Source of the DNA: Alternaria dauci
Lineage: Eukaryota > Ascomycota > Dothideomycetes > Pleosporales > Pleosporaceae
Assembly (NCBI RefSeq): GCF_042100115.1
Contig: NC_091278.1
Location: 2,480,001-2,544,000 of the forward strand
Direction of reading: 5' to 3'
DNA length: 64,000 nt
A program made the translations under genes and the position numbers. Of the stretch, positions 21,518 through 31,533 are shown piece by piece. Within the stretch, counting starts at the first letter, position 1. Every line of letters begins with the position of its first letter. The notes under the pieces were generated by a model. That model searched no databases, was not told where the DNA came from, and was given only the letters and a program-made list of their open reading frames with translations.

Positions 21518-23509
21518 TTAGATGATGGTGATCTCTTGCTCCGGCAGATCAACAAAAGGGTCTTCGTTGCCATGGAACCATAATCTCAAGGTCCCTATCC
21601 GTTGAAACTGCGAGCACGGGAGACGCCTGAGCAATAAACTTTGGAGAACTCTATCGCACTGAATCTTCTGCATGGGACTGCCGGCTCCACCCTCAGACTC
21701 TTTAATCACAGGGCGCTGCAAGATGTTTGTAAACACACCTGCAAAATATGCTTCCTCCAGATTAAAGTCACCATGATAATCAGGCCGGAGGAGACCATCG
21801 AGGACCCTTGCTGACGACAGAGCGGAGATACCAGATCCGCATACTGCATTAGGTACCAATATCGTTATAGCAACATGTTCACGCTTTCCGACTTTTCCCC
21901 ATCGCGCAACACCCAATCTCGTTCGTAGCTTAATGTATGCGTCCGTTATCTGACCGAAGGGATCTTTTGGATTGCTGAGGGTCGTGGCATAGTCCAGCAC
22001 CGTCATGTTCACACTTGAATTGCTCCGTTCTCCAAGGCCAGAGCCGAAGACTAATCCTGTTCTAGATGCCCAACTCCACGAAGGTGCTACGTAGTCCTTC
22101 GATTCGTTACTCGGACTCAAGTATATCCACATGAGACAGTGAGGTAGGTCTTCGCTCCAAAGGCCCGCCACGTAGTCGGATGGTCGTCGTTGGTTGAGCT
22201 CTCGTGCTATTCCAGATAAAGCGATCAGTCTATCAGTACTGAATGTCAATCCACACGATGTGTACTTGAACAGTATCCGGCTCCAACGGTACTCGATATC
22301 ATCATGACTCTCGTCTTTTATAGAACTGTTGAAGCCAAGCGATTTCACATGCTGATCATTGTATAAGGCTCCATCGGGCAAGTTCCCATCAGGAAATATC
22401 TCTGAAGCCTGCAGCTGTTGACATTCCCAAACGACTTGCCTGTTTGTGAAGTGCGCAATGCGGGGAGATAGGATGCGCTCCTGCAAGACCCACCCCCTTT
22501 GATTCACCGGCGCATGTTCTATCTGGTGAAACCATGTATCCTGCAACGTTAGTACCCAAGGTCTCGTTCTTCCTAGGGAGTCCATAGGACTGTCAACGAA
22601 GAGGTAGTTTTCCGACAGATCGCGGTGTTTAAAGCAGCCACAGCTACTGTCTGTTGCCCATGTGGCCGATATGTTGAGTTGGCTATTTGCGTACACTCTC
22701 CCCATCAAACTAGACTCGCGTCTCCAATCTTCAGGATTGTCCTGAAGTATACACATGCAGTCTACCCAGAAGTACGAAAATCCAAGGCGAGCGGTGAGTT
22801 TTGCCATGTCCTGGAACGTCTGCTGCAAGGATGACACGGGAATGCCTTGCCGGAAACACTCGAATGTTTCTGTTTTCAGCTGCAGTTTTTGGCTGCCCTT
22901 GGCGCCCCAGCAATGACTGAGGGTGAGATAACGATCGCTTTTGAATTCCGATTTAGTCAGCAAGCGAATGTTGAGTTCTTTGTCCAAATCGCAAAGTTCG
23001 AGCAAACGTGATGGCATCCAGAAACTCCTGCGCCGCTGGCTGCATGAATCATGCGTTGACATGCAGATCTCAAGCCATTCCTTGATCTGTAATATTGTCT
23101 GATCTGAGCCAGTAAAGTTTTCGAGTGAAGGGGGAGAGGCATCCGTATCCGTTCTGGTCAGGCTGACAGCGTCATCAAGGATAGGCATAAGCCTGAGGGA
23201 AAACACGTTCAACTGGACAGTCGAATAGCTGATGTTGGATCTGTTCGAGCAATATACATGAATGTGGCGGAGGATATCCACACTCACACTCGAATCGTTG
23301 GGATACATGCGCCAGGATGTACAGCGATCGAAGTCAGGTTGTCTTATATCAATCGCCTTTTCCTTGAAGCAGTCTTCAAGAAAGCAGCATAAGAAACAAC
23401 TCTCTTCAATAGCTTGGATGAGGCTGTTGAGTGAAGGGTGATGAGTAACCTCGCCCTCGGTTGTTTCCCAAAATCTTTGGAGCGCATGTCGGCAGATAGA
23501 ACACAACAT
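21518..23509 (-). CDS. HET-domain protein (heterokaryon incompatibility)
   Basis: Single-exon gene, 663 residues. The HET domain starts near residue 195 with YLTLSHCWG. It continues through QTFQDMAKLTARLGFSYFWVD and CILQDNPEDWRRESSLMGRVY, and ends around the QRGWVLQERILSPR segment. The N terminus has a Cys-rich stretch (CSICRHAL, ESCFLCCF) commonly seen ahead of HET domains in Pleosporales. No NACHT, WD40 or ankyrin module follows, so it is a stand-alone HET protein. Such proteins can trigger cell death upon non-self recognition between strains and are numerous and variable within species. No frameshift is visible. The 3' end lies 268 bp from the convergent SNF2 gene. Confidence 0.9.
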   Translation of the reverse strand: MLCSICRHALQRFWETTEGEVTHHPSLNSLIQAIEESCFLCCFLEDCFKEKAIDIRQPDFDRCTSWRMYPNDSSVSVDILRHIHVYCSNRSNISYSTVQLNVFSLRLMPILDDAVSLTRTDTDASPPSLENFTGSDQTILQIKEWLEICMSTHDSCSQRRRSFWMPSRLLELCDLDKELNIRLLTKSEFKSDRYLTLSHCWGAKGSQKLQLKTETFECFRQGIPVSSLQQTFQDMAKLTARLGFSYFWVDCMCILQDNPEDWRRESSLMGRVYANSQLNISATWATDSSCGCFKHRDLSENYLFVDSPMDSLGRTRPWVLTLQDTWFHQIEHAPVNQRGWVLQERILSPRIAHFTNRQVVWECQQLQASEIFPDGNLPDGALYNDQHVKSLGFNSSIKDESHDDIEYRWSRILFKYTSCGLTFSTDRLIALSGIARELNQRRPSDYVAGLWSEDLPHCLMWIYLSPSNESKDYVAPSWSWASRTGLVFGSGLGERSNSSVNMTVLDYATTLSNPKDPFGQITDAYIKLRTRLGVARWGKVGKREHVAITILVPNAVCGSGISALSSARVLDGLLRPDYHGDFNLEEAYFAGVFTNILQRPVIKESEGGAGSPMQKIQCDRVLQSLLLRRLPCSQFQRIGTLRLWFHGNEDPFVDLPEQEITII

Positions 23510-24063
23510 AAGGGCGGCGCGAATGTTTGAAGGAAAGTGGCTTTCTTGAAATCTTAAAGCGTTGCTACTTGAAAGTTGCAGGTCTTGCGGGTCTTGTATG
23601 GCCTCTGCTGCTCAGTAAACCGAGTGATATTGCCAGGATAGAACTTTATTGTAGGCAATGACGATATTGTGAGAACAAGTAACGAAGAATTTGGATGTTG
23701 CAAGCTTTAGGTAGCGAAGCCACGCCGCCAAATGTATCTTAATGCTACGTGTGATCGGCATACGACGGCTGGTGACCGGTGACCGGTGAAGATGAGGGGG
23801 GATTATCGCGTTAACCCATTGCGGACGCGTCGCTCATTGCCACCGGACGAGCTTTTCTGTTCACCTGTGACAACATGCACAGTAATCTTGTGTGTTCCCA
23901 GATATCTTTCACATTAGCCACCAGAATTCTGAAGCCCGGTGGCTGTTTTGCAATGCAGCAGCCCAGGTGCTCGTGTTCCATTCGCTGGTGCGGAGCAGGC
24001 AAATCTATTGATAAACAATAGCCGTCCGATCTAGCTTCGCCTCCCAGCAAGATTCAACACGTT
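23510..24063. other. Intergenic, promoter of the HET gene
   Basis: No gene. A short tandem GGTGACC repeat (about 2.7 copies, 23770-23788) and one ACGCGT (23825-23830) are the only patterns seen. Confidence 0.5.
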
Positions 24064-24724
24064 ATGCCGTCGTTCGTCATCACGCCGACCGCCCGAAAGG
24101 CTGTCGAGCACCGCCTAGAGGAACTGGAACGCACCAAAAAGTCCTTCGAGCAGCGGTATCTTCCCGATACGAAGCGGTCTGAGGGGTTCAATGTTTTCGA
24201 AAGAATCGAAAAGTTTTTGGAAAATATCGAGGTCCTGGATTCAGAACTCGATGGAAAGAGTGGCTATTGTATTTCAGAGACCATCAAGCGATTCATGGAA
24301 CAAGCTACCGAAGCTTGAGAAAGGTCTCCGTGATAAGCTTAGCAGGCTTCGCAATTGCAGGGAGGTGTCATGCCTAGGTACACGCAAGCGTAATGAAGGA
24401 GGCCATGAACGCGGATCTCGAATTCCTTCCATTCATGACCAAAGCTGAAACAATGAAGCATCACGAACACGCGCAGTTTCCTTGCATCACCCCTGAATGA
24501 TGCGAGCCCATCATAACCTCCACTCGTGTTCATCTTTACCGTGATCTTCTCGACGAGCCTATGATAATATCGAATTCAAGGAGAGTGGCAGGCAGGAGAT
24601 AGGCCGTATCTCATTTATAGAGGACTAGAAGCCATGGAGTAATCTAAGCCGGGAGGAACAAGAGATGTTGCAGCTCAACAACAACGAGTGCTTCGAGCGG
24701 CACGGCAGCGTAGATGTCCGGTAG
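24064..24724 (+). pseudogene. Decayed protein-coding gene, several frame breaks
   Basis: An ATG-initiated frame (24064-24318) encodes 84 residues, starting MPSFVITPTARKAVEHRLEE, with heptad-like charged helices. Protein-like sequence then continues in other frames: KLEKGLRDKLSRLRNC around 24308-24360, MKEAMNADLEFLPFMTKAE from 24393 to a stop at 24498, and YRDLLDE near 24540. A last frame at 24563-24724 is broken by a stop and includes SREEQEMLQLNNNECFERHG. The frame changes do not coincide with good splice sites, so I read this as a disabled gene rather than a spliced one. The family is not recognised. Alternatively, the first 84 residues could be a genuine small protein. Confidence 0.4.
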
Positions 24725-25449
24725 GCTGAAGGTATACCTTTCGAAGGCTACAACGGTTTGAGGGGTCAAACAATGGATGAAGATGACAGCGCTAGCTTTC
24801 AGTGCGGAAATTGGTCAGTGCCGTGTTGCTGTAGATAGCGTTGGCTTTTCGGTATATACCTGGCAAAATAGAGCCGGACGGGATCTTCGGACGCGCTAAA
24901 CTTGTCTGAGTCAGCAACGGACCTGCCCCTGCCGAAGGATCGAGGTGGCATCTCCCGAACTGCAACATCACGGCGCAGTCGTGCCCGTGAGAGACGTTTG
25001 TTATTTGCTCACGCGCGACAATCCCCAACTATCGATGCAAACGGTTTCTTCAACATGCCCCTCGTCGGGGATACGAGCGCAGTACCGAAAGACCTTATCT
25101 TTGCCGTCTCTCCACGCATCTTGGGAGACACACACTGCCCTGCACCGGCTGAACGACGTTTCTTCCCCGCGGCCCGCTGACTAGTTTTGGACCGCTAGTC
25201 AGACGGCACGGGTGGACATGCAGAAGGCAAGGTCGAGAGCGAGGCTGCAACCGAGCTGGACCCTTGGTAGCAAGCAACAGCGACAAACTCGCCTGCGCGG
25301 ATCGAATGCATTAACCTTCTTTCAGAGGGGTTTCCGATCCATGAGAAAAGTAGGTCGAAGCGCTACCTAGGTATGCTATCTATAAGGTCAAATCTCGCGC
25401 TCGTCGAGCGGTGATTCCATATCACGTCGTCGCTACCCGCCAAGTCAAT
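24725..25449. other. Intergenic, 5' flank of FAD oxidase gene
   Basis: No gene recognised. A small hairpin-capable inverted repeat (CTGACTAG at 25177-25184 and CTAGTCAG at 25195-25202) is present. Confidence 0.5.
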
Positions 25450-27152
25450 ATGCGGTCCATTTTGTTCGCGACCCTGGCTTCGCTTATGGCTTCTCAGACG
25501 TTTGAAGCTCCCGACTTCAATGTCACTGAGGCTCTACTTGATCAAGGTGTCAATATCTCGGCATTGCCAGAGCTAGCTGGTCTTGTGGAGCGGTCTTCGA
25601 ATTTGGCTTGCAACATCGCTGTAAGTGTTTTTGAGTATAGTCAGAAACAGAACTGAAAAAGATATAGTGCTCTTCGCTCGAAACTCTGTACGGTAACAAG
25701 TCTATCGAGCTTCAAGATGAGGCCGGGTACACTGCGTTCACATCCGGATTCTGGTCTGGGATCTCGGCTGATGTGAGGCCATACTGTATCTTCAAGCCCT
25801 CGAGCCCTGTTGAGGTCTCGGCAATGATACTTTTGTCTCGGCTATCACAGTGTCCATTTGCCGTCAAGTCTGGTGGCCATAGTGCGTTTGCTGGCGCAGC
25901 TACCATCGAAGGCGGTATCACCGTATCATTCGAGAACATGAAGGGCATCAAGCTTTCCGGAGACAAGAAGACCGTCGCAGTCCAGCCAGGAAACAATTGG
26001 GGTAATGTGCTCACCGCCTTGTCGACCACTGGTGTCACAGTCGTGGCTGGTCGAATCGGTGATCTCGGTGTTGGTGGTCTGACTCTTGGTGGAGGCATCT
26101 CATTCATCACGAACGAACATGGTCTGGCATGTGACAATGTTGCTAGCTTCGATGTAAGCAGCTACACGAATTTCCATCGATCTCCTTCTAACCTAAGCCA
26201 GGTCGTGACAGCGAGCGGCATCATCGTCACAGCAAGCCCAAAGACCTTCCCAGACCTGTATTGGTCTCTCCGTGGCGGAGGCAACAACTTCGGCATCGTT
26301 ACCAGCTTCAACTTGATGACAAGACCTCTAGACAATGACCAAATTTGGGGTGGGACCCGGACCTTCACCGAAGACGTCTTCCCGGATGTAGTCAAAGCAT
26401 GGATCGACCTCACGCTTGACTCAGCCCAAGACCCCAAGGCCGGCAGCTGGATTGCCTGGATGAATGCCGGTGCAAAGCTTGCTTCGACCGAACTCTGGTA
26501 TGGCGCACCAGCCGGTAACGAGTCTGCTATTCTTGCCCCTTTCTACAACATCACCGCCATATCTGACAGCACGAAGACGCGGGGCCATGCCTCGTACGTA
26601 GTGGACAACGAAGCTAGCAATACGTATGGGCAGCGTGAGATTTTCTACGACATTACGGTCAAGGCCTCATATGAGATCGCTCAGCGCTCCGTGGATATCT
26701 TCTTCGATTCAATCGGACCTCTTTCCGCAGTCGATGGTGCATTCCCCGTGCTCATTTGGCAGCACATCACCGATGGTTCGCTCAAAGGCAGCACCCGCAA
26801 CGGTGGCAACGCGTTGGGATTTGATGCCAGCGGTAGCCCTATTCACATTATCCAGCTAGCATGCTCGTGGAACAATGCTGCGGATGATGAAACCGTATAC
26901 AAGGTCATGTCCGACATCATGAAGGCTATCAAGAGCGATGCGGTGAAGCTGGGTGTGCAGAATGACTGGGTGTACATGAACTACGCAGCGATGTTCCAAG
27001 ATGTTATTGCGAGCTACGGATCGGCTAGTAAGAGTAAGATGAAGGCCGTCGCGAAGAAGTATGATCCGATGCAGGTCTTCCAGAAGCTGCAACCTGGGTA
27101 CTTCAAGTTGGATCGCGCTGCGGTTCCTGATGCGAGGTACTTTTCCTACTGA
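25450..27152 (+). CDS. Secreted FAD-linked oxidase (berberine-bridge/VAO family)
   Basis: Three exons (25450-25620, 25668-26153, 26202-27152) encode 535 residues. The start MRSILFATLASLMASQ is a signal peptide. The PCMH-type FAD domain includes PFAVKSGGHSAFAGA, whose His is the usual covalent FAD attachment residue, and then VQPGNNWGNV, GGLTLGGGISFI and GLACDN. Intron 2 is 48 nt and keeps the frame open if missed. Removing it restores the family run ASFDVVTASGIIV, so I treat it as real. The C-terminal part has WSLRGGGNNFGIVT and a terminal BBE-like region, KYDPMQVFQKLQPGYFKL. Such enzymes oxidise carbohydrates, alcohols or secondary metabolites. The substrate is unknown, and no biosynthetic cluster genes lie next to it. 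Confidence 0.88.
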
Positions 27153-27989
27153 TGATATCTCAAGAAATGTTGGATGAGAAACTTGTTTGACGTTCTGTGC
27201 TCGTCTAGTATTCAGAAACAATAAAGGAATCTATGGAAGATAATTCGTGGTACGTGAAGTTGCTCACACATCTGGTCATCTGCCATGGTCTAAATACTGC
27301 GACTGTTCAGTCATGAAGTCTACCTTATCGCCATGATATACCCCCATGCGATAAAACAGGACAAGTCGATAAGGACAACCGGCTTCAAGTTGCACGAGAC
27401 AGCAGCGATTGGTGCAGCTTGGCATAATTGCTGCAAGACGTTGGTTGAGCCACTCTCCGAAGATTGCGATGTTGCGCAGCGAAGGTCGTACCGAACATGC
27501 TGTCGATTCTTCCGGTGAAACCATGTCTCTTCATAGCACCGCAAGAAAGTGAACACAATACGTAAAGAATCAGTGACGATGAGTTTGAAGTATTCCAGTC
27601 CCACACCTCTCGAGCCCCTCTTCCATACCAATCATAGCCGTTTCGTCCTGAAAAGTCTACGTCCGCTCCGTGGAGTTGGCGACTGCGAGAATGCAGATGT
27701 TTGAGATGAAGGTTTAAGGTCAATATACATACGAGAATCACTCACATCCTTTCTCCAAGTAGGGAGCCAGCCAGTCACTGGGGTTATTAGGCGGCGGTTT
27801 GACCGATATCGAGTTGCTGGAACCAGAAAAATCGCAGAAACGAAGATCGAAGAATGGACGCCTGGATTGAAGTGTACTTCGAGACCGTGGTGTATTCTCC
27901 ATTTTCGAACCCCACCATACGCATGGGCCCAGTAATTCATGGTATAAAGCGAACAAGTATGGTACACGTCCACAAGACTATCATCCGCC
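27153..27989. other. Convergent intergenic region
   Basis: It lies between the ends of the FAD oxidase and mitochondrial L6 genes. Overlapping open frames exist on both strands, none with recognisable motifs; nothing else seen. Confidence 0.5.
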
Positions 27990-28806
27990 CTATTTGCCGC
28001 CAACTCTCTTGTTCTTAAGCTTAATCGTCTCTCCGTTGACGAAAACACCCTTGCCCTTGTACGGCTCCGGTACTCTCCAAGCCCTTATCTTGGCCGCAAA
28101 CTGCATGACCACCTCCTTCTCCGGGCCCTCTAATAGCAGACGTGTTGGTTGCGGTGTACTCGCGGTCATGCCCTTTGGTATAGCGAGTTCGACTGGGTGA
28201 GTGTATCCGACCTTCAAGTTGACGAACTTCTGGCCTGGGAACTCGGATTTCACGGTAGTCGCAGTGTCTTCGACTGAGGCACGGTAACCGACACCGACGA
28301 AACGGAGGATGGCACTGTGTCCTTCGCTGACACCGAGGATGTGATTTTGGAGGTATGCGCGGGTAGTGCCTGAATCCAGGTTAGCCAATTGCGCAGTCTG
28401 TGATGGAGACAGTGCTCGTACCCCACATTGCCTTTTGTTTTGCATCTTTCGGATCCTCTATTGTCAATGTTGGTCCACCCAATGACGGGTCCTGGTTGAT
28501 ATTGATATACGGAGGAATGTCCATTGAAAGCTCGCCGAGCGGTCCCTTGACGTGTACTGTCGACATTGCCTGCACTCTTGCATTCCGAGCCTTAGCCGAA
28601 GGCGCGACTACTTGAAACGTGACTCCCTGCGGTATTGAGAGCGGCAGAGACCCGATCTTCGATTGACATGGCGCTGTCGAGGTAAAGGTCCTGGCGGGCG
28701 TGGGCCGGGAGAATACGGGTAACAGGAAAATCGGTATTGAGTCGGTCGTCTGGCTCGAGGCCTTTGCGAGGCTTTGGGCGCACCGCCGTCGTGCTGGGGC
28801 GAACAT
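27990..28806 (-). CDS. MRPL6: Mitochondrial large-subunit ribosomal protein L6 (uL6m)
   Basis: Two exons (28806-28422 and 28369-27990) give 254 residues; the 52-nt intron joins KAMWG to TTRAYLQNH in phase. The N terminus is rich in Arg, Ser and Thr and lacks acids (MFAPARRRCAQSLAKASS), as expected for a mitochondrial targeting sequence. The mature part has both L6 repeats, with HVKGPLGELSMDIP in the first. The second ends with the family signature RAWRVPEPYKGKGV followed by a Lys-rich tail. It binds 23S-type rRNA near the factor-binding site of the mitoribosome. It diverges from the Kar5-like gene across about 540 bp that contains an inverted CCAAT box (ATTGG near 28911). Confidence 0.93.
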
Positions 28807-29344
28807 TTTGTCTTCAATGCCGACAGATACGACCGCGAGAGTTTTCGGCAATCCCCAACTCGATGCTAGCTCGTCCGATCCCGTGATAGCGCGTCATCGC
28901 CGTCTCTGATTGGTCGGGGTCTCGCACCTTCCCCCATCGAACACCCCTCAACACCACAACACTCGAGTCGTCATCACTCTTTGGGTCGAGAATATTGTAC
29001 GATGCAGTATCTGAGTCTAACGCTTGATGTTTCTAGCTACCCAGTCTTTCACTTGGGTGTGCATCTTTTGCTCTTCAACTGACAGCCTGTCCTCTTACTA
29101 CAGCATCGATCTCACCTGGCCGTCGCAGCGAGCCAGCATGCTTCGAGAGCTCAAACGCTGCGCCTTCCTCATTCTCTCACCCCATTGCAAACTTACGTGG
29201 TTGATCCAAATAACAAATCTACTCTGCTTGTTTCGCTTCCTCGTCTTCCTCTACTGCCTCTCATTTCCTGACTTTTGCTTCATTTCGCTCGCAACTTTCT
29301 CCGTGGTGTCGATAACCCTGACTTCTCGCCAGCAAGCTGCGTAC
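28807..29344. other. Divergent promoter region
   Basis: It is shared by MRPL6 (minus) and the Kar5-like gene (plus). An inverted CCAAT (ATTGG) lies near 28911-28915, a possible HAP-complex site for the mitochondrial gene. The frame of the Kar5-like gene stays open upstream to 29024, but that part lacks family character. Confidence 0.45.
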
Positions 29345-31078
29345 ATGGGCCCTCGGAATGAACTAACCATGCTGAAGCTCATTACAGCTGGGCTGCTCCT
29401 TCCCACCGCATTGTCTCAATACCACTCCCCACCCGCAGATGCAGCTCCAACCGTCAACGTCGATTCACTGTTCCAGTATACAACGTCCAGGAACCATAGA
29501 GTGATAACACAAGCGGTTGACTTTGTCGTCTCCATGCAGACAGCCCCCACGTGCACTCGTATGGCTGCTTCCCACCTAATGAATGAATGCAAGCTCCTGG
29601 AACATGCACCGGATTTTGCCAAATCCCGCCCAGATGCATACCTGGATAACGTCAAGACCGAGTATGCTGCCAAACTGGCTGTATGCGAACTACTGAGTGC
29701 CCAGCCAGTCAACCCAACACCGCCACCTGATTGCGATATACTGGTCCCGGCATCAAGACACTGCGGTAAAGGCGGTAGCTGGTGGCATGCTCGTCCAGAA
29801 GTACCCAGCGACAAGCAATGCTACCCCGAGTTCAAGGATTACTACTATACGAAGTGCCTAAAGAGCCTCCAGTCGACCCCTCAGTACTGGACTTCATTCA
29901 GCAATGCTCGTCAGAACGCGGTGGTCATGTGTCAGGCCAGCAGAGATGCCATCGAACGAGAAAACCACCTCGAGATATTCAAGAACCTGACCCAAATTCT
30001 GGGCGACGTGACAACCAATATGCAGAAGACGACCGAAGAATACGATTCCTTGATCCGTGAGCAGAGGCAATACTCCGAAGAAGCCCGCAACTCCCATCAG
30101 CAGCTCAAAGAAGAGATTCACGCTGTGCAAGAAAAGGCCGTCGCCACAGTCAGGACGCTTGATGATAAGTTCCACTACTTCATGGAGTCCTCCATGTCAG
30201 ACCTCATCGCCGCTCTATCCGAGAGTCAGACAAACGAAATCCACCAGATACGTGAGAAAATGCAGGCCTTCTCGCAACACCTGATGCTCGAGAGCTCCCA
30301 ACTCGCTGCATACTTCACTGACGAGCTCCAACAACACTACGAACTGGCCAAGAGCAGTATACAATCCAACCACGAGGCGCAGGTCGACAGCTACAATGTG
30401 CTAGCGGGTTACATGGCCGCCACACAAGATGCCATCAACCAAACCAACGATATCGCGGATCGCTCTCTGTCCAAGGTGGACAGTATCGCTCAACGTCTGG
30501 ACATCTTCGAGACGCAAACCGAGCACATTGCCGAGGGCTTTGCCTTCTTGAGCGCAATCCCAGCACTCGTCACATGGTTTCTCCGGGGCTTCTTAGCCAC
30601 TATCGGCACATTGTTCATGTTTACTGTCCTGTACAAGCTCAACACCAGACTCGCAGCTTACACTGCCGGCGCATGCAGTTCAGCTTTCTTCCTACACACA
30701 TGCGGGATCTTCGACTGGCTCGGCAACCTTCCCTCTGGTATTACTAAACTTCACGACCAAGGCACTCCTGCGACCGTCGCCAGCATGTCGTCTTGGCAGA
30801 AGGGTGCGGGTATCGTTCTTCTGGTCTGGGCTGCCGCGTATCCAGTATGCAAGATCAATGCTTATCTCGGCAACCTCATTGCTGGCTTGCTGAAGCAGTT
30901 TCTGAGCCCGATTTGGGTGCATCAGTACAGCAACGATAATGGTATGGGGTTCCTGCCTAGCATTGAGATTCCTGCTGCGTATCCTCGCAGCAAGGAGGAC
31001 ACACATCTCGAAGACCATGTCGGCTGCGACTGTGATACGGAATGGAAGACGCATTGTTCGCGACCCGACCATGCGTAA
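29345..31078 (+). CDS. Kar5/Tht1-like nuclear-fusion protein
   Basis: Single-exon gene, 577 residues from the ATG at 29345; a start at 29369 would give the cleaner signal sequence MLKLITAGLLLPTALSQ. Kar5-family proteins sit in the nuclear envelope/ER and mediate fusion of haploid nuclei after mating. The luminal part has the conserved Cys pattern (APTCTRM, MNECKLL, LAVCELL, PDCDI, KQCYPEFKDYY). An extended coiled coil (about residues 215-395) rich in Gln and Glu follows. At the end are closely spaced hydrophobic helices (LSAIPALVTWFLRGFLATIG onward and two further ones, about 400-520) and a short hydrophilic tail. This order matches fungal Tht1/Kar5 proteins. Confidence 0.82.
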   Translation: MGPRNELTMLKLITAGLLLPTALSQYHSPPADAAPTVNVDSLFQYTTSRNHRVITQAVDFVVSMQTAPTCTRMAASHLMNECKLLEHAPDFAKSRPDAYLDNVKTEYAAKLAVCELLSAQPVNPTPPPDCDILVPASRHCGKGGSWWHARPEVPSDKQCYPEFKDYYYTKCLKSLQSTPQYWTSFSNARQNAVVMCQASRDAIERENHLEIFKNLTQILGDVTTNMQKTTEEYDSLIREQRQYSEEARNSHQQLKEEIHAVQEKAVATVRTLDDKFHYFMESSMSDLIAALSESQTNEIHQIREKMQAFSQHLMLESSQLAAYFTDELQQHYELAKSSIQSNHEAQVDSYNVLAGYMAATQDAINQTNDIADRSLSKVDSIAQRLDIFETQTEHIAEGFAFLSAIPALVTWFLRGFLATIGTLFMFTVLYKLNTRLAAYTAGACSSAFFLHTCGIFDWLGNLPSGITKLHDQGTPATVASMSSWQKGAGIVLLVWAAAYPVCKINAYLGNLIAGLLKQFLSPIWVHQYSNDNGMGFLPSIEIPAAYPRSKEDTHLEDHVGCDCDTEWKTHCSRPDHA

Positions 31079-31533
31079 TGCAAGGCATACCTTTGGCAGA
31101 TCGTTCTGCATCTTCGACCTGGACGCCAATCAGCATACGACATCATCAGCACATTTTTTCGCAACATCATATTACCATTGAGGTATGTTTTCGTCGGTAT
31201 ATCCCGATGGAAATGGATATCCGACTTACCAACCTTCTTCTCAGGTCAAGTTACACTCGGCTCGCGATATACTCTCCATATTTTGAGCAATTTACAGCAG
31301 CATTACCACGGCGTTGTAGGACCATCTTCTTATCTCATCCTACTTCCTGCATTCATCTAACAGCAAAAGACCCGCACACTAGTTAGCAAAGCATGAAGCA
31401 GCGCAGATTCGAGGATCAAGCGGTCATATTGCGTTACATTATATTCAGTCTTCGATATCATCAATTCATACTTCATTTCCACGTCGATACAAAAGTTCTG
31501 CACCGTGACCCACACATTCCATGCACCACACGT
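31079..31533. other. Convergent intergenic region
   Basis: 3' flanks of the Kar5-like and RIC8 genes; nothing else seen. Confidence 0.5.

Noticed and set aside
23770..23788. Short GGTGACC tandem repeat near the HET gene
   Set aside because: Under three copies; too short to call more than a minor repeat.
25177..25202. Inverted repeat CTGACTAG/CTAGTCAG as a possible terminator or transposon end
   Set aside because: Eight-base arms are expected by chance in 64 kb and there is no target-site duplication or element body.
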